This document shows, piece by piece, positions 19,690 through 30,508 of a DNA stretch of 64,000 nt. A program made the position numbers and the translations under genes. Source of the stretch: Eledone cirrhosa (lineage: Eukaryota > Mollusca > Cephalopoda > Octopoda > Eledonidae); NCBI GenBank assembly GCA_964016885.1, contig OZ024743.1:78312374-78376373 (forward strand). Direction: 5' to 3'. The notes beneath the pieces were generated by a model. The model was not told where the DNA came from. It did not search any database and saw only the letters and a program-made list of their open reading frames with translations. Numbering within the stretch: position 1 is the first letter of the stretch; each line of letters starts with the position of its first letter.

Positions 19690-22600
19690 ATAATCATCAT
19701 CATCATCATCATTTTACGTCCGCTTTTTCCTGCTTGCAAGGGTGGGAGGGGTCCTATTCACCGCAACATCTCTCCCTTTGTGACTGTCCTTCGTCATCTC
19801 CTCCGTGAGCATCAGCGATCTGAGGTCTGCTCTCACCACCTCCGCTCATGTTTTTTGTGGTCTTCCTCTACTGCGTTTTCCATCTACTGCCATTTATTGG
19901 CATTTCTTTACCCAGCGGTCATCCTCCATGCACATCACATGTCCATACCATCGCAGTCTCCTCTCCTGCACACTACAACTTATCCCTCTTAAACACACTT
20001 TCTCTCTCAACACATCCATGCTTGGTCGTTCACGTACATTGACATTGCACATCCAACAGAGTACGGAGAGTGCTCGTTTTATTTCTCTCCAGCCGTTGCA
20101 TATCCTCTGCTGCTGCTACCCATGTCTCACTACCTTGCAGCATCCCGCACCTCACACCGGTATCATATAACCCGCCTTTCGTACGCAGTGAGAAACACTT
20201 CTTCGTCAGCAGAGGAAGCAGCTCCCTAAACTTCTTCCAACCTGTCCTTATTCTAGATACTATGGCCTCGGAACACCCCCCTCCCATGCTAATCTGATCA
20301 CCTAGGTACCGGAAGCTATCAACCACTTCTATAGAACCACCTGCATTTGAAAAATGTGTCTATCAATGCGACTTCTACCGTCAAATTTCCCTGTACATCT
20401 ACTGCATACGTATTTCTCCCTACCTGTTAGTTTGCCTGCTATCCCACTACATCTCATCTCTTGTGTACCCAAGATCTGCATTGTGTACATTTTATAGAAT
20501 TTATGCCAGTTCCTTTTCTGCATATCGAACATGGCCATTTCCATGATGGAATCCGAGTTTTGTCCCCTTTTCTACTCATCCACACTTTTGTCTTAGCTAT
20601 GTTCACTCTCAGCCCTCTTGCTTCCAACTGCTGTTTCCATAGCCAGAATTTATTCTCTAGCTCCTCTACTGATTCTGCTATAAGAACTAGATCGTCAGCA
20701 TAGAGAATTTCCCATGGACAGACAGTCTTAAACTCTTCTGTTATGGCTTGGGGGACTATAATGAACAAGAGTGGGCTGAGGTCCGAACCCTGATGTACTT
20801 CTACTTGTATCTGGAATTCCTCACTAAACTCCATTCCTACCCTCACTTTACTGACAGCGCCTCTGTACAAAGCTTGCACTGTCCTCACAAGCCATTCCTC
20901 AACACCTAGTTTCCTGAGGGACCACCAGATGACAGAGTGGGTACCCTATCAAAGGCCTTCTCTAGGTCAACAAAGGCTAAGTATAGTGGCTTATTCTTCT
21001 CTAAGAACCTCTTAGTTGTCTCACTAAGAAGAGGGCATCTGTTGTACTTTTCCGAGGCACAAAACCAAACTGCATCTCATCTAGTTTGACCCTTTCTCTA
21101 ATTAGTTGAGCTAATATCCTTTCTGCCACTTTCATAATCTGATCCAACAGTTGTATGCCCCTATAATTGCTCCTCTCCAGAGCATCCTCTTTACCTTGGT
21201 AGCAATGAGAATACTGCTGCACCAGTCTTTGGGTATGACACCGCCATATATAGCTTGATTGATGATGTGTGCAACCAGTTTATGCCTACGTCCCCTGATG
21301 CCTTCAACATCTCAGCAACTATCCTCGACGGTCCAGCGGCCTTACCAGTTTTCATTTCCTTAATTGCCTCTTGGACCCTATATTCGTCAATCTCAATAGC
21401 TGGTCCCTCTGTCGTATCTACCGGGGTTAATTTCTCTCTATCCCATTTGTTCTCCACATTCATCAGTCTTTCATAATGACATTTCCAGGCCTTTTTCTGA
21501 TCATTCGTGACACTAAGTACACCGGCATCATTCCGGACACATTTATCTCCAACATCTTGATTTGCACTGACACACTGTCTTGCAATGCGAAACACCGCAC
21601 GTCTCTGATCTTCCCGCCGCAGAACATTGGCAAACCTCCTACTCTCAGCCTCCCTGCGTGCTAAGTACACCTGACGTCTAGCTTCTCTCTTAGTGGCTGT
21701 ATATCCTTCTCTATTGCCACCATTTTCCAAGCCTTCCATGCCAGTCTTTTGTCTCTAATGGTCCTATCTACCGTGCTGTTCCACCACCAGGTCACTCTCT
21801 GTCTGGTTGAAGCTCATCCTCAACTACAAGTCTCTTCAGGAGCCTGAAGTTAGTTGTCACGTAAGAAATTCCAGTTATCATCTATGTCATACGACTCTAA
21901 CTCGTCTTCTTTTTCGCCATACACATCTTGAAGGGCTTTCCTAAATTTATATTTTAGTGAAAGGTCTTTTAGCTTCCATACCTTTCTTTTCTACACCTTC
22001 CTGTATGTCTCATTCTTTCTCTTGCTTACTGAGATGTCACTAACGACTAACCTATGCTGTGGGGTACATTCTTCCCCGGGGTATACTTTGGTATTTGACA
22101 CCATCTGTCTGTCTCGCTGCCCAACTAGCAAGAAGTCAATCTGGCTTATGTGCTCGCCTGATTTGTAGGTTATCAGGTGGTTGGCCGGTTTCTGGAAGTT
22201 AGTGATGCAAATAGTTAGTGCACTTGCACACAAAATTCAAGAAGCCTCACTCCTTCATTTATTGAGCCGTAACCGTGCCCACCATGTACCGCAGTGTATC
22301 CAACCTGGAGCTGTCGAACATGACCATTGAAGTCCCCTGCTAGCATAACGATGTCTCCTCTGTCATTGCAACTGTTTGTAAAAGTTGCTCGTAAAAGCAG
22401 TCTCTCTCTTCTTTACCTAGGCCTGCTTGGGGAGCATAGGCAGAGATGATTGTCAGTAGTTTCTTGCCTACAACTAATCTAAGCTTAATTATTCTATTAC
22501 TAACTCTAACTACCTCTATTGTCTTATCGATCCATCTCTCAGCCAGTAAAATGCCTACCCCACCTAACCCATCATTACCCACCCAGAAAAGTTTATAACT

Positions 22601-22860
22601 AAGATGTTTGCCTGTGATTAGTCTCGCAGAGGCACCTCTCCATCTCACCTCTTGCATGCAGCACTTATCCACATGCCTTCTCTCCAGCATCTCCCCTATC
22701 TCACCATATCTACCTGTTAGAGTGCCAACATCAAGTGTGGCAACTCTGAGATGCGAAGTCTTCATATTCTTGTTCTATATAATTACAGAATATGATATCA
22801 CATGACCTGCATACAAGCATGGTAATAGAAAATTTCTATTCTATCTTTCTATCTTCACCA
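19690..22860 (-). pseudogene. RTE-like LINE with PHD-like finger, near full length, decayed (copy a)
   Basis: On the minus strand: a 5' leader (about 22860-22766), then endonuclease pieces (22765-22340, starting MKTSHLRVATLDVGTLTGRYG; 22233-21991). Next come a linker (21739-21191) and reverse transcriptase pieces (21222-21001 with [21 protein letters not shown]; 20888-20454 with [15 protein letters not shown] and [14 protein letters not shown]). A cysteine-rich finger ([15 protein letters not shown]) and the C-terminal segment (20326-20030) follow. The 3' end is a (CAT)n run near 19690. Many frameshifts, so inactive. The 5' part of its endonuclease is what the open copy at 57.1 kb lacks. Confidence 0.88.
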
Positions 22861-22890
22861 GAATCTTCCAAATTCAGGGAAATGAAGAAA

Positions 22891-22893
<3 letters not shown>

Positions 22894-22960
<67 letters not shown>
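22894..22960. repeat. (TA)n microsatellite
   Basis: Pure TA array directly upstream of the LINE 5' leader sequence. Confidence 0.95.
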
Positions 22961-22964
<4 letters not shown>

Positions 22965-22966
<2 letters not shown>

Positions 22967-23400
22967 TATATTTATTTGGTTCCTTTACCGGTTTCGCAGT
23001 TTTTCTGCTTTTCAAAAGTAGAGTTGAGATGGAGGGTCTGTGGTTTTTCTCACATCTGGTTGGTCTTTGAATGTTACTTCTGTTTTATATGGAAAAAGTG
23101 GCTCGAAATGCCAGGTTTTTAGAGAAGTAATTTGGTTGGTTGGTGAATAAGTATAATAAATTTCGCACAAGTTCACGTTACAAAGTTCTTCAAACAAAGT
23201 GGGGTCTCAGGTTGTTTTTTCATATATGAGTGAATTTTGGTTGGTTGATGCAGTCACGTGAATAAGCACATCAGCTTGCGCGCTAGTTTGTGTTTGAATT
23301 TCTTTTTACTTAAAAAAAAGTGGCTCACGAAGGCTTTTTTTAATAAATATAATTTGATAGGTTATAAATGAAATTATGACTGTCACGTGAACAAGTACAT
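22965..23400. other. Region without recognisable gene
   Basis: AT-rich with scattered TTGGTTGGT repeats; no coding region or repeat family recognised. Confidence 0.5.
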
Positions 23401-23406
23401 TAAATA

Positions 23407-23586
23407 CTATTGGCACAAGGCCAGCAATTATCCCAGTACATTACTGGTACCTTATTTTATCGACCCGGTAAGGATGAAAGGCTAAGTTAACTTTGGTGGG
23501 ATTTGAACTCAGAATGGCAAGGCCGTAACTCTATGCGTCAAAGCATGGCGTCCGACCCTCTACCGATATTGCCAATTCACCGCCCT
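23407..23586 (-). mobile_element. tRNA-derived SINE
   Basis: Reverse-complement copy of the SINE at 39865-40057. On the minus strand it carries a tRNA-like head with a B-box-like GAGTTCAAATCCC, then TTTCATCCTTACCGGGTCGATAA and an end reading GGCCTTGTGCCAATAG. SINEs are transcribed by RNA polymerase III and copied by LINE enzymes. Confidence 0.88.
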
Positions 23587-23589
23587 CAA

Positions 23590-24290
23590 AAACCGTACCA
23601 AACAAAAGATAATGGTCAAGAAAAATGGGATGGGGAGAATTGTTCTGGTTCAGTGAATATGGCTGGTGCGCTGGGGTGTACTCTAGAGTACAGAAGAATC
23701 ATCTGTACTCTACCAACATGCTAAAATAGAACACAAGGGTAAATTAGAGAACATAGAAATAAAAATAGAATCTACACACAGAAAAGACGCAATGTTGAGA
23801 CAAATTACAGAGGCAATAAACATAAAAGAATTACAACCAAAATTAAATAGAAAATATGAGTGGAACAGCAACATCACAACTTACAATTAAGGACAAAATG
23901 AAAACACACACACACATAGAACAAACAACCAACCAGTAACATGTAAATAAACAAATAAATAAATGAACATAAACACACACAGACACCCGGATGTGGCGCA
24001 TGCGCAGACTGAGCACACAACACACACACAGAAACAAAATGGCGTAGGATAGAACAAAGGAGAGGCACAGAAACAAAGAAAGGAATCCCCAGTCACTGAA
24101 GAGGTCACAGAGTGTGTGACGAAAGAACCATGACTATATATAAACAACTATCTGGTTGTGGAACCAACCAACCAACCAGAATTTATAAATTTATAAATTT
24201 ATTATAAATTTATTATAATAAATTGAAGTGAAAGCAACTGGTGCGTGTGTTTCTTATTGGCATCATGACCCTCCCAAAGTATAACAATAT
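23590..24290. other. Region without recognisable gene
   Basis: Moderately A-rich, with ACACAC runs around 23900-24030 and a short self-complementary AATTTATAAATTTATAAATT block near 24178. The cysteine- and valine-rich minus-strand frames are translations of CA repeats. Confidence 0.5.
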
Positions 24291-24302
24291 ATATATATAT
24301 AT

Positions 24303-24731
24303 ATATATTAAAATAACAGATTAAAGTTTAAGTAAAGAAACCTGGTTTTGTCTTTGCGTGCAATTGTTCTTAACGCACCACATATGACGTATTATCTTCG
24401 TTTTTTCCGTTCATTGCCAGAGAACGTCCCTATGAAACACCTATGAGAACATTAGTCTACGACCTCTTTTATGCCATAAACGTGGTTCTGTCTGCGCGTA
24501 ATTGTTTTTCACCGCTCATATTAATGACGTATTATATTCGTTTTTTCCCGTTCTTTGCCAGGGAACGTTTCCACGAACCAAAGTATCGTCTTCCTGTCTT
24601 CCTCCGGTTGCAACATTTTTTGAAATATCCACTTCTGCGTTTGCAGATTGACTTTGTTAGTTTCAGAAGATCCCGTTAAGGGTGAAAGCAGAGATTCTTT
24701 GCTTAAACTTTAATCTGTTATTTTAATCAAT
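24303..24731. mobile_element. MITE-like element with terminal inverted repeats of about 30 bp
   Basis: The left end (24303-24338) reads ATTAAAATAACAGATTAAAG then TTTAAG.AAAGAA; the right end (24691-24731) is its reverse complement. About 430 bp between, with a partly duplicated interior (TATGACGTATTAT..TTCGTTTTTTCC at 24384 and 24523). No transposase. A fragment of one end is at 47210-47270. Confidence 0.75.
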
Positions 24732-24888
24732 ATTTGCTCTACGGCTCTTATATATTTGATATATATTTATCCTTATCGAGCCCTCTTTGGATTTTAGTCT
24801 TCAAATTTATTATTATTACTATATATATATATATAAATATATATATATTATGTATGTATATATGTAATATATATATTACTAGCAGAAT

Positions 24889-25020
24889 GGCCCGACGTTG
24901 CTCGGGATTTGCTCTAGGGTTCTTATATATTTGATATATATTTATCCTTATCAAGCCCCGTGAAATAAATACGTTTATTTATATTTTGTTGTGTATGCAA
25001 ACATATCTAAACAAAAAAAT
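24889..25020 (-). mobile_element. Helitron 3' end
   Basis: Minus-strand CTAG end (24892-24889) preceded by a perfect hairpin CCCGA-gcaacg-TCGGG. This is the signature also found at 18102, 30066, 35401 and 62911. The 5' end is not identified, so the right border is arbitrary. Confidence 0.55.
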
Positions 25021-25220
25021 ATATATATATTTTTTTTTTTTAGAGCAAACATCACGGGCCCTCTATCTCAAAATTATTTTTGAAAAGCATTAGAAATGCG
25101 CAACCAGTAAAACTTAAAACCAAAACTGAATACTAACCAATACTATTACTAATTTTCACTTATTCCTAAATAAACTATTTTTCACTGTGAACAAACTGTC
25201 AGCATTTTCTTTTCCGTTTA

Positions 25221-25223
<3 letters not shown>

Positions 25224-25265
<42 letters not shown>
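25224..25265. repeat. (TA)n microsatellite
   Basis: Pure TA array of about 40 bp. Confidence 0.9.
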
Positions 25266-25271
<6 letters not shown>

Positions 25272-25541
25272 GTACAGAGAAGTACGGAATACCTCGGCCT
25301 CGGGGTGGTGTCAATATTTTGTGCTTATGAAAAAAATTCGTCATACATTACCAGGGTTTTTTTCCGTGCAAAAAAAACCAATACTTTATCGCGAAATAAA
25401 TACTTTTGTTATTGTGTATGCAAAAATATCTGTGAACGAATATATAATTATATATATATATATATATATAAATCAGGAAAGAAGAGTGACACGGTTTGCT
25501 ATACAAACACTTAAGTGGACTAACTATAAGAATGTTACCCC

Positions 25542-25542
<1 letters not shown>

Positions 25543-25611
<69 letters not shown>
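25543..25611. repeat. (TA)n microsatellite at Penelope-like element border
   Basis: Pure TA array directly against the 3' end of the Penelope-like element. A second array lies at its other border (28325-28389). Confidence 0.95.
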
Positions 25612-25614
<3 letters not shown>

Positions 25615-25859
25615 GGAAAAATTTGAACAGGGACAAAACAGAGAGGCAGTACGACAAATGTTTATTAATTTCACGCTCTGGAGAGTGGGGTGTAGGTGGG
25701 GGACGACGTTTCGGGCATAAGCCCTTCCTCAGGTGAGAAGTGGGTGGGAACAGAGTTCAAAGGGTGTGTAGGGGAGTGGTGGAGAGACATATAGCGAAAG
25801 GAAACGGTGCGAATGAAAAAATAAAAAATAAAGATAAAAATAAAAATAAAGCATGATCA

Positions 25860-27210
25860 AAATACAAGGAATGAGATAAATTTAAAAATAAAGGCATGAT
25901 CAAAATAAACTGAAATTAAAAGGGGGGTGAACAGGTGGTGGAAGGGTGTGGGGTGTGTAGGGGTGGTGGCGGGTGGAGTGGGGAGAGGGAGACGGGGTAT
26001 CCGAGCGGGGAGGGCTGAAGGTGGTGTGTGTGTGTAGGTGTGCGTGTGTGTGTGTGTGTGTATGTGAAAGTAAGGGTTGGGGGAAGAACGGGGTTGCATG
26101 TTCAGGAAGAGGTGTGTGTGGGGGCATTTTGTGGGTCGGAGTGTCTGTGCGTGTGTGGATAGAGGGGTGGGGGGAGAGGAATCAGGAGGCTGAGGGTGTA
26201 AATATGTGGTGGAAAGCACGTGTGTGTGGGGTTTAAGCGTGTTGTGGGTGTGGGTGGCGTGTGGAGAAAAAAAATTGTTTGGGGTGTGTGTGTGGGTGAG
26301 TTATATAGGTGATTACGTAAGAGGATGGTTGAAAAGTTGGTAAATTCCAAAGATGTTTAGTGGATTGGTGGTCGGTCAATTTCTGCGTGTGGGTATTCCA
26401 AGAAGCGGTGGTCGGAAGAGGAGAGTTGTGGGGTGCGCGCGCAACAGAAAGTGGTCAGCAGTGGGAGTGCTGTGGTCTGTTAGTGCTGTGGTCTGTTAGT
26501 GCTGGGAGGTGGTCAGAGGGCATAGCAGCAGTCGGTGGAATGGTAAGGGTGCGAGGATGGGTAGGTGTGAAAGTTGGAGTGAGGAGGGTGTGTGTGTGTG
26601 TGTGTGTGTGTATTAGTAGGGGTGTTAGTGGGATGAGTGAGTGTGGAGCGAGGGTGTGGGTGGAGCGGGGAGAGAAGGGTGTGTGTGGTTCTATGGAGGG
26701 AGTGTGGTGTACTAGTGTGTGTGTAGTTTGATGAAGAGGTGTTAGTGGGTGTTAGTATACGGGAGGTGGGGAGGGGTTGAATGCAGGTGTGAGTGGGGGT
26801 TGGTGGTGGTAGGGTGTGTAGAGTTGGTGGTGTACGAGGGTGTGTGGGTACGTGTGCGTGGGGTTGGGGGTGTTAGTGATGTTAGTTGCGTGTGGGGTGG
26901 GTGGTGTAAGTGGGTGCGTGTGTTCGTGTGCTTGGGGTTAGGGGGTGTTAGTGAGGTTAGTTGCGGGGTGGTGGGATGGAGGTGTGGGGGTGAGAGGTGT
27001 GGGGGTGAGGGTTAGTGGTGGTAGTAGGGTGTGTGTTTAGTGTGAGCGCGTGTATATATGTGCCGGTGGGTGTGTGCGTGTGATAAGGAGGGGGAGGAGG
27101 AGAAGAGGGGAGGGAAGGGATGTTAGTATGTTAGTTGGGGAAGGGTGGTCAGATGAGGGGTGGAGTGGAGGTGTTAGTGGGGGATAAGTGTGGGGGGAGG
27201 GGGGCGGTCT
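25860..27210. repeat. G/T-rich low-complexity tract (C/A-rich on the minus strand)
   Basis: About 1.3 kb made almost entirely of GGTG, GTGT, GGGAG and GGGTGT permutations on the + strand, with strong strand asymmetry. It lies within the Penelope-like element between the nuclease and its conserved 3' end. Frames of 70-120 residues on either strand (Val/Gly/Cys- or Pro/Thr/His-rich) are repeat translation. Confidence 0.8.
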
Positions 27211-27214
27211 AAGG

Positions 27215-28322
27215 CTAAAGGAATAGGGGTGGGGAGTTCAGGCCGGGGGGAGTGTGGGTCTGTAAGATGAAGATAGTCCGTTGTTCGACCGTAAGGCGAT
27301 TGGCGGGTGTTCCGTGGCACTGGAGTAGGCCACAGACTGTGAGATGGCGTGCGGAATGTCCAGGGCCACCAAAGTGGTGGGCGATGGGGGAACTGCCCCC
27401 GAGACGAATATCCCGGAGGTGCTCCGTGACTCGGTCCGCCAGGCGACCACCCGTCTGTCCGACATAAGTCGCGCTGTCCGTAGACTAGGTTGGGGGAGGT
27501 GCAGCGGAAGGCATGCCGGACCGAGAGAGAGTGGCCGTTGGGACCCTGGAAGGTGGTGGTGTTGGTGATGTGGGGGCAGGTGTTGCAGCGGGGCCTAGAA
27601 CAGGGAAAGGAATCGGGGGGGGAAACAGAGCGTGGATTGGGGGTAGGGAGCTGTGGACGAGGAGGGTGCGGAGATTGCGTGCGCGTTTGAAGGAGGGGAG
27701 TGGTGGGGTTGGGAAGATGTGGGAGGTGGAGGGGTCGGACTGGAGGCGTCGGAAGAGGCGGCGGATGGTGCGGTGGAGGGGTAAGGTGGAGGGGTGGTAG
27801 GTGATGGGGAAGGGGAGACGGTGGGTGGGTGGATGTGCGGTGGCGTGGGGTGAGGGTGGTGGAGCGGGGGACAGCACGGGCGCGGGTGAGAGCGGTGTAG
27901 ACGAGAGAGGGGGGGTAACCTCTGCGGATGAAGTGGCTGACGAGGGAAAGGGCCTGGGACTCGAAGTCAGCATCACGGCTACAGAGGCGGCGGATCCTGA
28001 GAAGTTGGGAGTAGGGAATGGAGTGTTTAGTGTGGGTGGGGTGGGAAGAGGTGAAGTCGAGGTAAGAGTGGGAGTCGGTGGGTTTGAAGAAGGCGGAGGT
28101 GACGAGGGAGTGGTGGGAGGGGTCGAAGGCGACGGAGATGTCTAAGAAGTGGACGTGGGTGGTGGAGATAGAGGTGGTGAAGTGGAGGGAGGGGTGGAAG
28201 GAGCAGAAGAAGGAGAGAAAGGAGTCGAGCTGTTCTCGGGTGAGGGTCGTGGCTCCGATACAGTCGTCAATGTAACGACCGTACAGTTCGGGCGTGGGGC
28301 CGGTGTACTGGGCAAAGATTTG

Positions 28323-28327
<5 letters not shown>
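27215..28327 (-). pseudogene. Penelope-like reverse transcriptase / GIY-YIG nuclease, partial
   Basis: Reading the minus strand from 28327, one frame gives the RT motif C as YGRYIDDCIGATTLTREQL (about 28285-28230). It continues to VHFLDISVAF and YLDFTSSHPTHTKHSIPYSQ (about 28080-28020), LVSHFIRRGYPPSLVYTAL, and a segment with FPCSRPRCNTCPHI (about 27600-27560). The nuclease then follows: RCTSPNLVYG (about 27505-27478), a frame change, SATYVGQTGGRLADRVTEHL (about 27480-27420), GSSPIAHHF, and a TAG at 27217-27215. YVGQTGGR is the second conserved block of GIY-YIG nucleases. The frame change lies between the two GIY-YIG blocks, so a short piece was probably lost there. Some internal Pro/Thr-rich stretches are degenerate. 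The N-terminal RT blocks A and B are absent. Not active. Confidence 0.78.

Positions 28328-28389
<62 letters not shown>
28325..28389. repeat. (TA)n microsatellite
   Basis: Pure TA array between the minus-strand and the plus-strand Penelope-like fragments. Confidence 0.95.
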
Positions 28390-28396
<7 letters not shown>

Positions 28397-28423
28397 TATT
28401 CGTTTACAGATATTTTTGCATAC

Positions 28424-29232
28424 GTGGTGTATTTGATGGGGGTGGTGGTACCGCGGTGTGGGAGTTATACTGTTTTAGTTTATGATGGTTACTGAATGCG
28501 ACGTGGCTAGCTAGGTTAGGTGTTGTGGAGAATGAGATTTTAATGTTGTTTTTATTAAAGAGTTTGTAATATCTATGGTTGGCGAGGGGAGTGTTTAGAT
28601 AGGATAGAGAAGAAGCGTTTAGGGATATTAGTGGCTAACACACCGCGGTACCACCACCCCCATCAAATACACCACGCCACTACACCAATACTTACTCTAG
28701 TAGCACACCTGCCCCATCTAATCCTTCCAGCACGGATCAACCGGGCACGGATCAACCGCTTAGTTTAAACAACCCTACTTTCACTAACCGCAGTAGTAAC
28801 TGCAACTGCCGTTACCCTAATGCATGCCCACTAAATGGACATTGCCTGACACCCAATATAGTTTATAGGTGCACAGTTAAAACTGCTTCGCATACCAGCT
28901 CCTATATCGGCTCTACCTCTAACCATTTTAAGGTACGCTATAACGCGCACTCTTTTTCCTTCCAAGATCCTAACAACAGATGTTCGACATCTCTAGCTAG
29001 GCTCATTAAAAACCTTAAGTTAACCAACATTGCACACTCACTAACATGCGATATCTTGGCTAGGGCCCAACCGTTCAATGGACGAAGAAACTCTTGTGAT
29101 CTCTGTCTTACCGAAGCATATTACATAACTCTATCACGACCTCTACCGATTAACGATAGAACGGAGGTAACTATTAGCTGTCAACATCGAAGGGCTAATT
29201 CCTTCGCCAACAGAATATTTGAACCAACATAG
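28424..29232 (+). pseudogene. Second Penelope-like element: GIY-YIG nuclease domain with inverted RT end
   Basis: From about 28645 the + strand has an open frame without an ATG. It gives TAVPPPPSNTP, a Ser/Thr/Pro-rich linker, then NCNCRYPNACPLNGHCLTPN (four spaced cysteines), VYRCTVKTA, SYIGSTSNHFKVRYNAH, CDLCLTEAYYI and TISCQHRRANSF, ending at TAG 29230-29232. VYRC..SYIGST is the GIY-YIG signature, and CDLCLTEAYYI matches the conserved region of Penelope nucleases. The segment 28630-28424 read on the minus strand holds the preceding RT C-terminal end (broken LFNKNNIKISFST, KLKQYNSHTAVPPPPSNTP). A 37-bp piece is shared in inverted orientation (28424-28460 and 28639-28675). This is a different family from the 25.6-28.3 kb element. 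Confidence 0.8.
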
Positions 29233-29744
29233 TCATCTAGCCCTATTTTTACTTATAGCTAATAAGTTAAATAGTTATAGCTAACTTAGATAATTATAAG
29301 TTACCTCCCTTACATTGTCTCTCAATTAAAAAATTAGAAAATTAGCACTTCTTAACTATAAACTACCCACAATTTCTAATTTCTCGAGGAGATACTTCCC
29401 CTGAAACCACCCTCTAATTAGTAAGGTAAATATGTCTATTGGCGGCCATCTTGTTACCCATAGGCAGATCTGACACAATGCAGCCTCGACAGAAGAATAC
29501 TACTCGACTATGGCCAACATAGTGAAATACCAATATATGGAACATTACATTCATGTAACATTCTTTCCTTATTTTAATTCATATCCCTTTTGAAGTTCCG
29601 ATGAGCTGCTCTAATTATACCTAAGTTAATCATTTTCAACTGAACCAGATTAATAATGATCTATAATCATTTGATCCAGAAATATTATATGGAGTAGCGA
29701 AACAATTGCAAACGGACATTATTATTATTAACATTATTATTATT
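29233..29744. other. Region without recognisable gene
   Basis: AT-rich; may include the 3' part of the Penelope-like element, but no landmark is recognised. Confidence 0.4.
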
Positions 29745-30045
29745 ATTCTCTACATTCCTTACATCAAACTAAAATATGTTGACAATCTTTTAATAATGTC
29801 TTCCTTGTGAAATTTGTGGTCTTGTTTTGCTTAACTAATGAATATTTCCAGCTCTGTGCACCTAACCTCTGCATGAACCCAGCCACCTAGCTGCCTTCCA
29901 CTGCATATTGTACATTGAGCACATGCCTTTACGCTTTGGCTTCTAACTAATTCACCAATCTCTCTTCTCCTCTCTTATCTCCTCTCCTATATCCATCTCT
30001 CTCTTTAAGATTGGTTACACTTGAACTGTGTGTATATATATATAT
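29745..30045. repeat. Repeat with direct and inverted partners at 46.7 kb
   Basis: 29745-29845 (CTACATTCCTTACATCAAAC ... GCTTAACTAATGA) recurs directly at 46796-46890. 29945-30040 (TCACCAATCTCTC ... TTAAGATTGGTTACACTTGA) recurs in reverse complement at 46700-46795. The family is not identified. Confidence 0.75.
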
Positions 30046-30508
30046 AATAGAGAGAGAGAGAGAGACTAGCAGATTTACCCGGCGTTGCCCGGGGTTTGAA
30101 ATTATGCTAAGACTATACAGCTAGGAAGTAAAAGAAGAAAATTATTTGTCCCCAACCTGTCAAAATAAGCAGAAATTTTCAATAATTAATGCAAACGAAT
30201 ATTTAGTGCAATCTTCGTACACATAAAACTATGCTGATAATGAAGGAAAACTCTGTAAGAGGATGTAGTTATACAAATGATTAAAGACAATGCACGTTGC
30301 AAATCTGTAAAAAAACAGCCAGTTTTGCTAAAGTACAAAAAGTTTTAATGAAAGCAGAGTTGTATACAAACAAAAAAAAACAATGAGAGTAGAATAAGAG
30401 AAAATGTATTCTTTGAGAGCATCCTTTGCTATGTACTTATGAACTTATAATCCAAAATATCCTGCATGAGATATTCATTGGTATGTTTTGTTTATGAGTA
30501 AGGTGAAA

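Larger units (their letters stand above)
25612..28327 (-). mobile_element. Penelope-like element, 5'-truncated
   Basis: Minus-strand order: reverse transcriptase C-terminal half and GIY-YIG nuclease (28327-27215), a long C/A-rich stretch (27210-25860), then a conserved end of about 240 bp that matches 2723-2990. TA arrays flank both borders. Penelope-like elements are retroelements that use a GIY-YIG nuclease in place of the AP nuclease of LINEs. The RT N-terminal half is missing. Confidence 0.75.

Noticed and set aside
25973..28145. Several + strand frames (Gly/Val/Arg-rich) across the G-rich region
   Set aside because: They come from the GT-rich repeat or are antisense shadows of the Penelope-like coding region; the minus strand holds the recognisable motifs.
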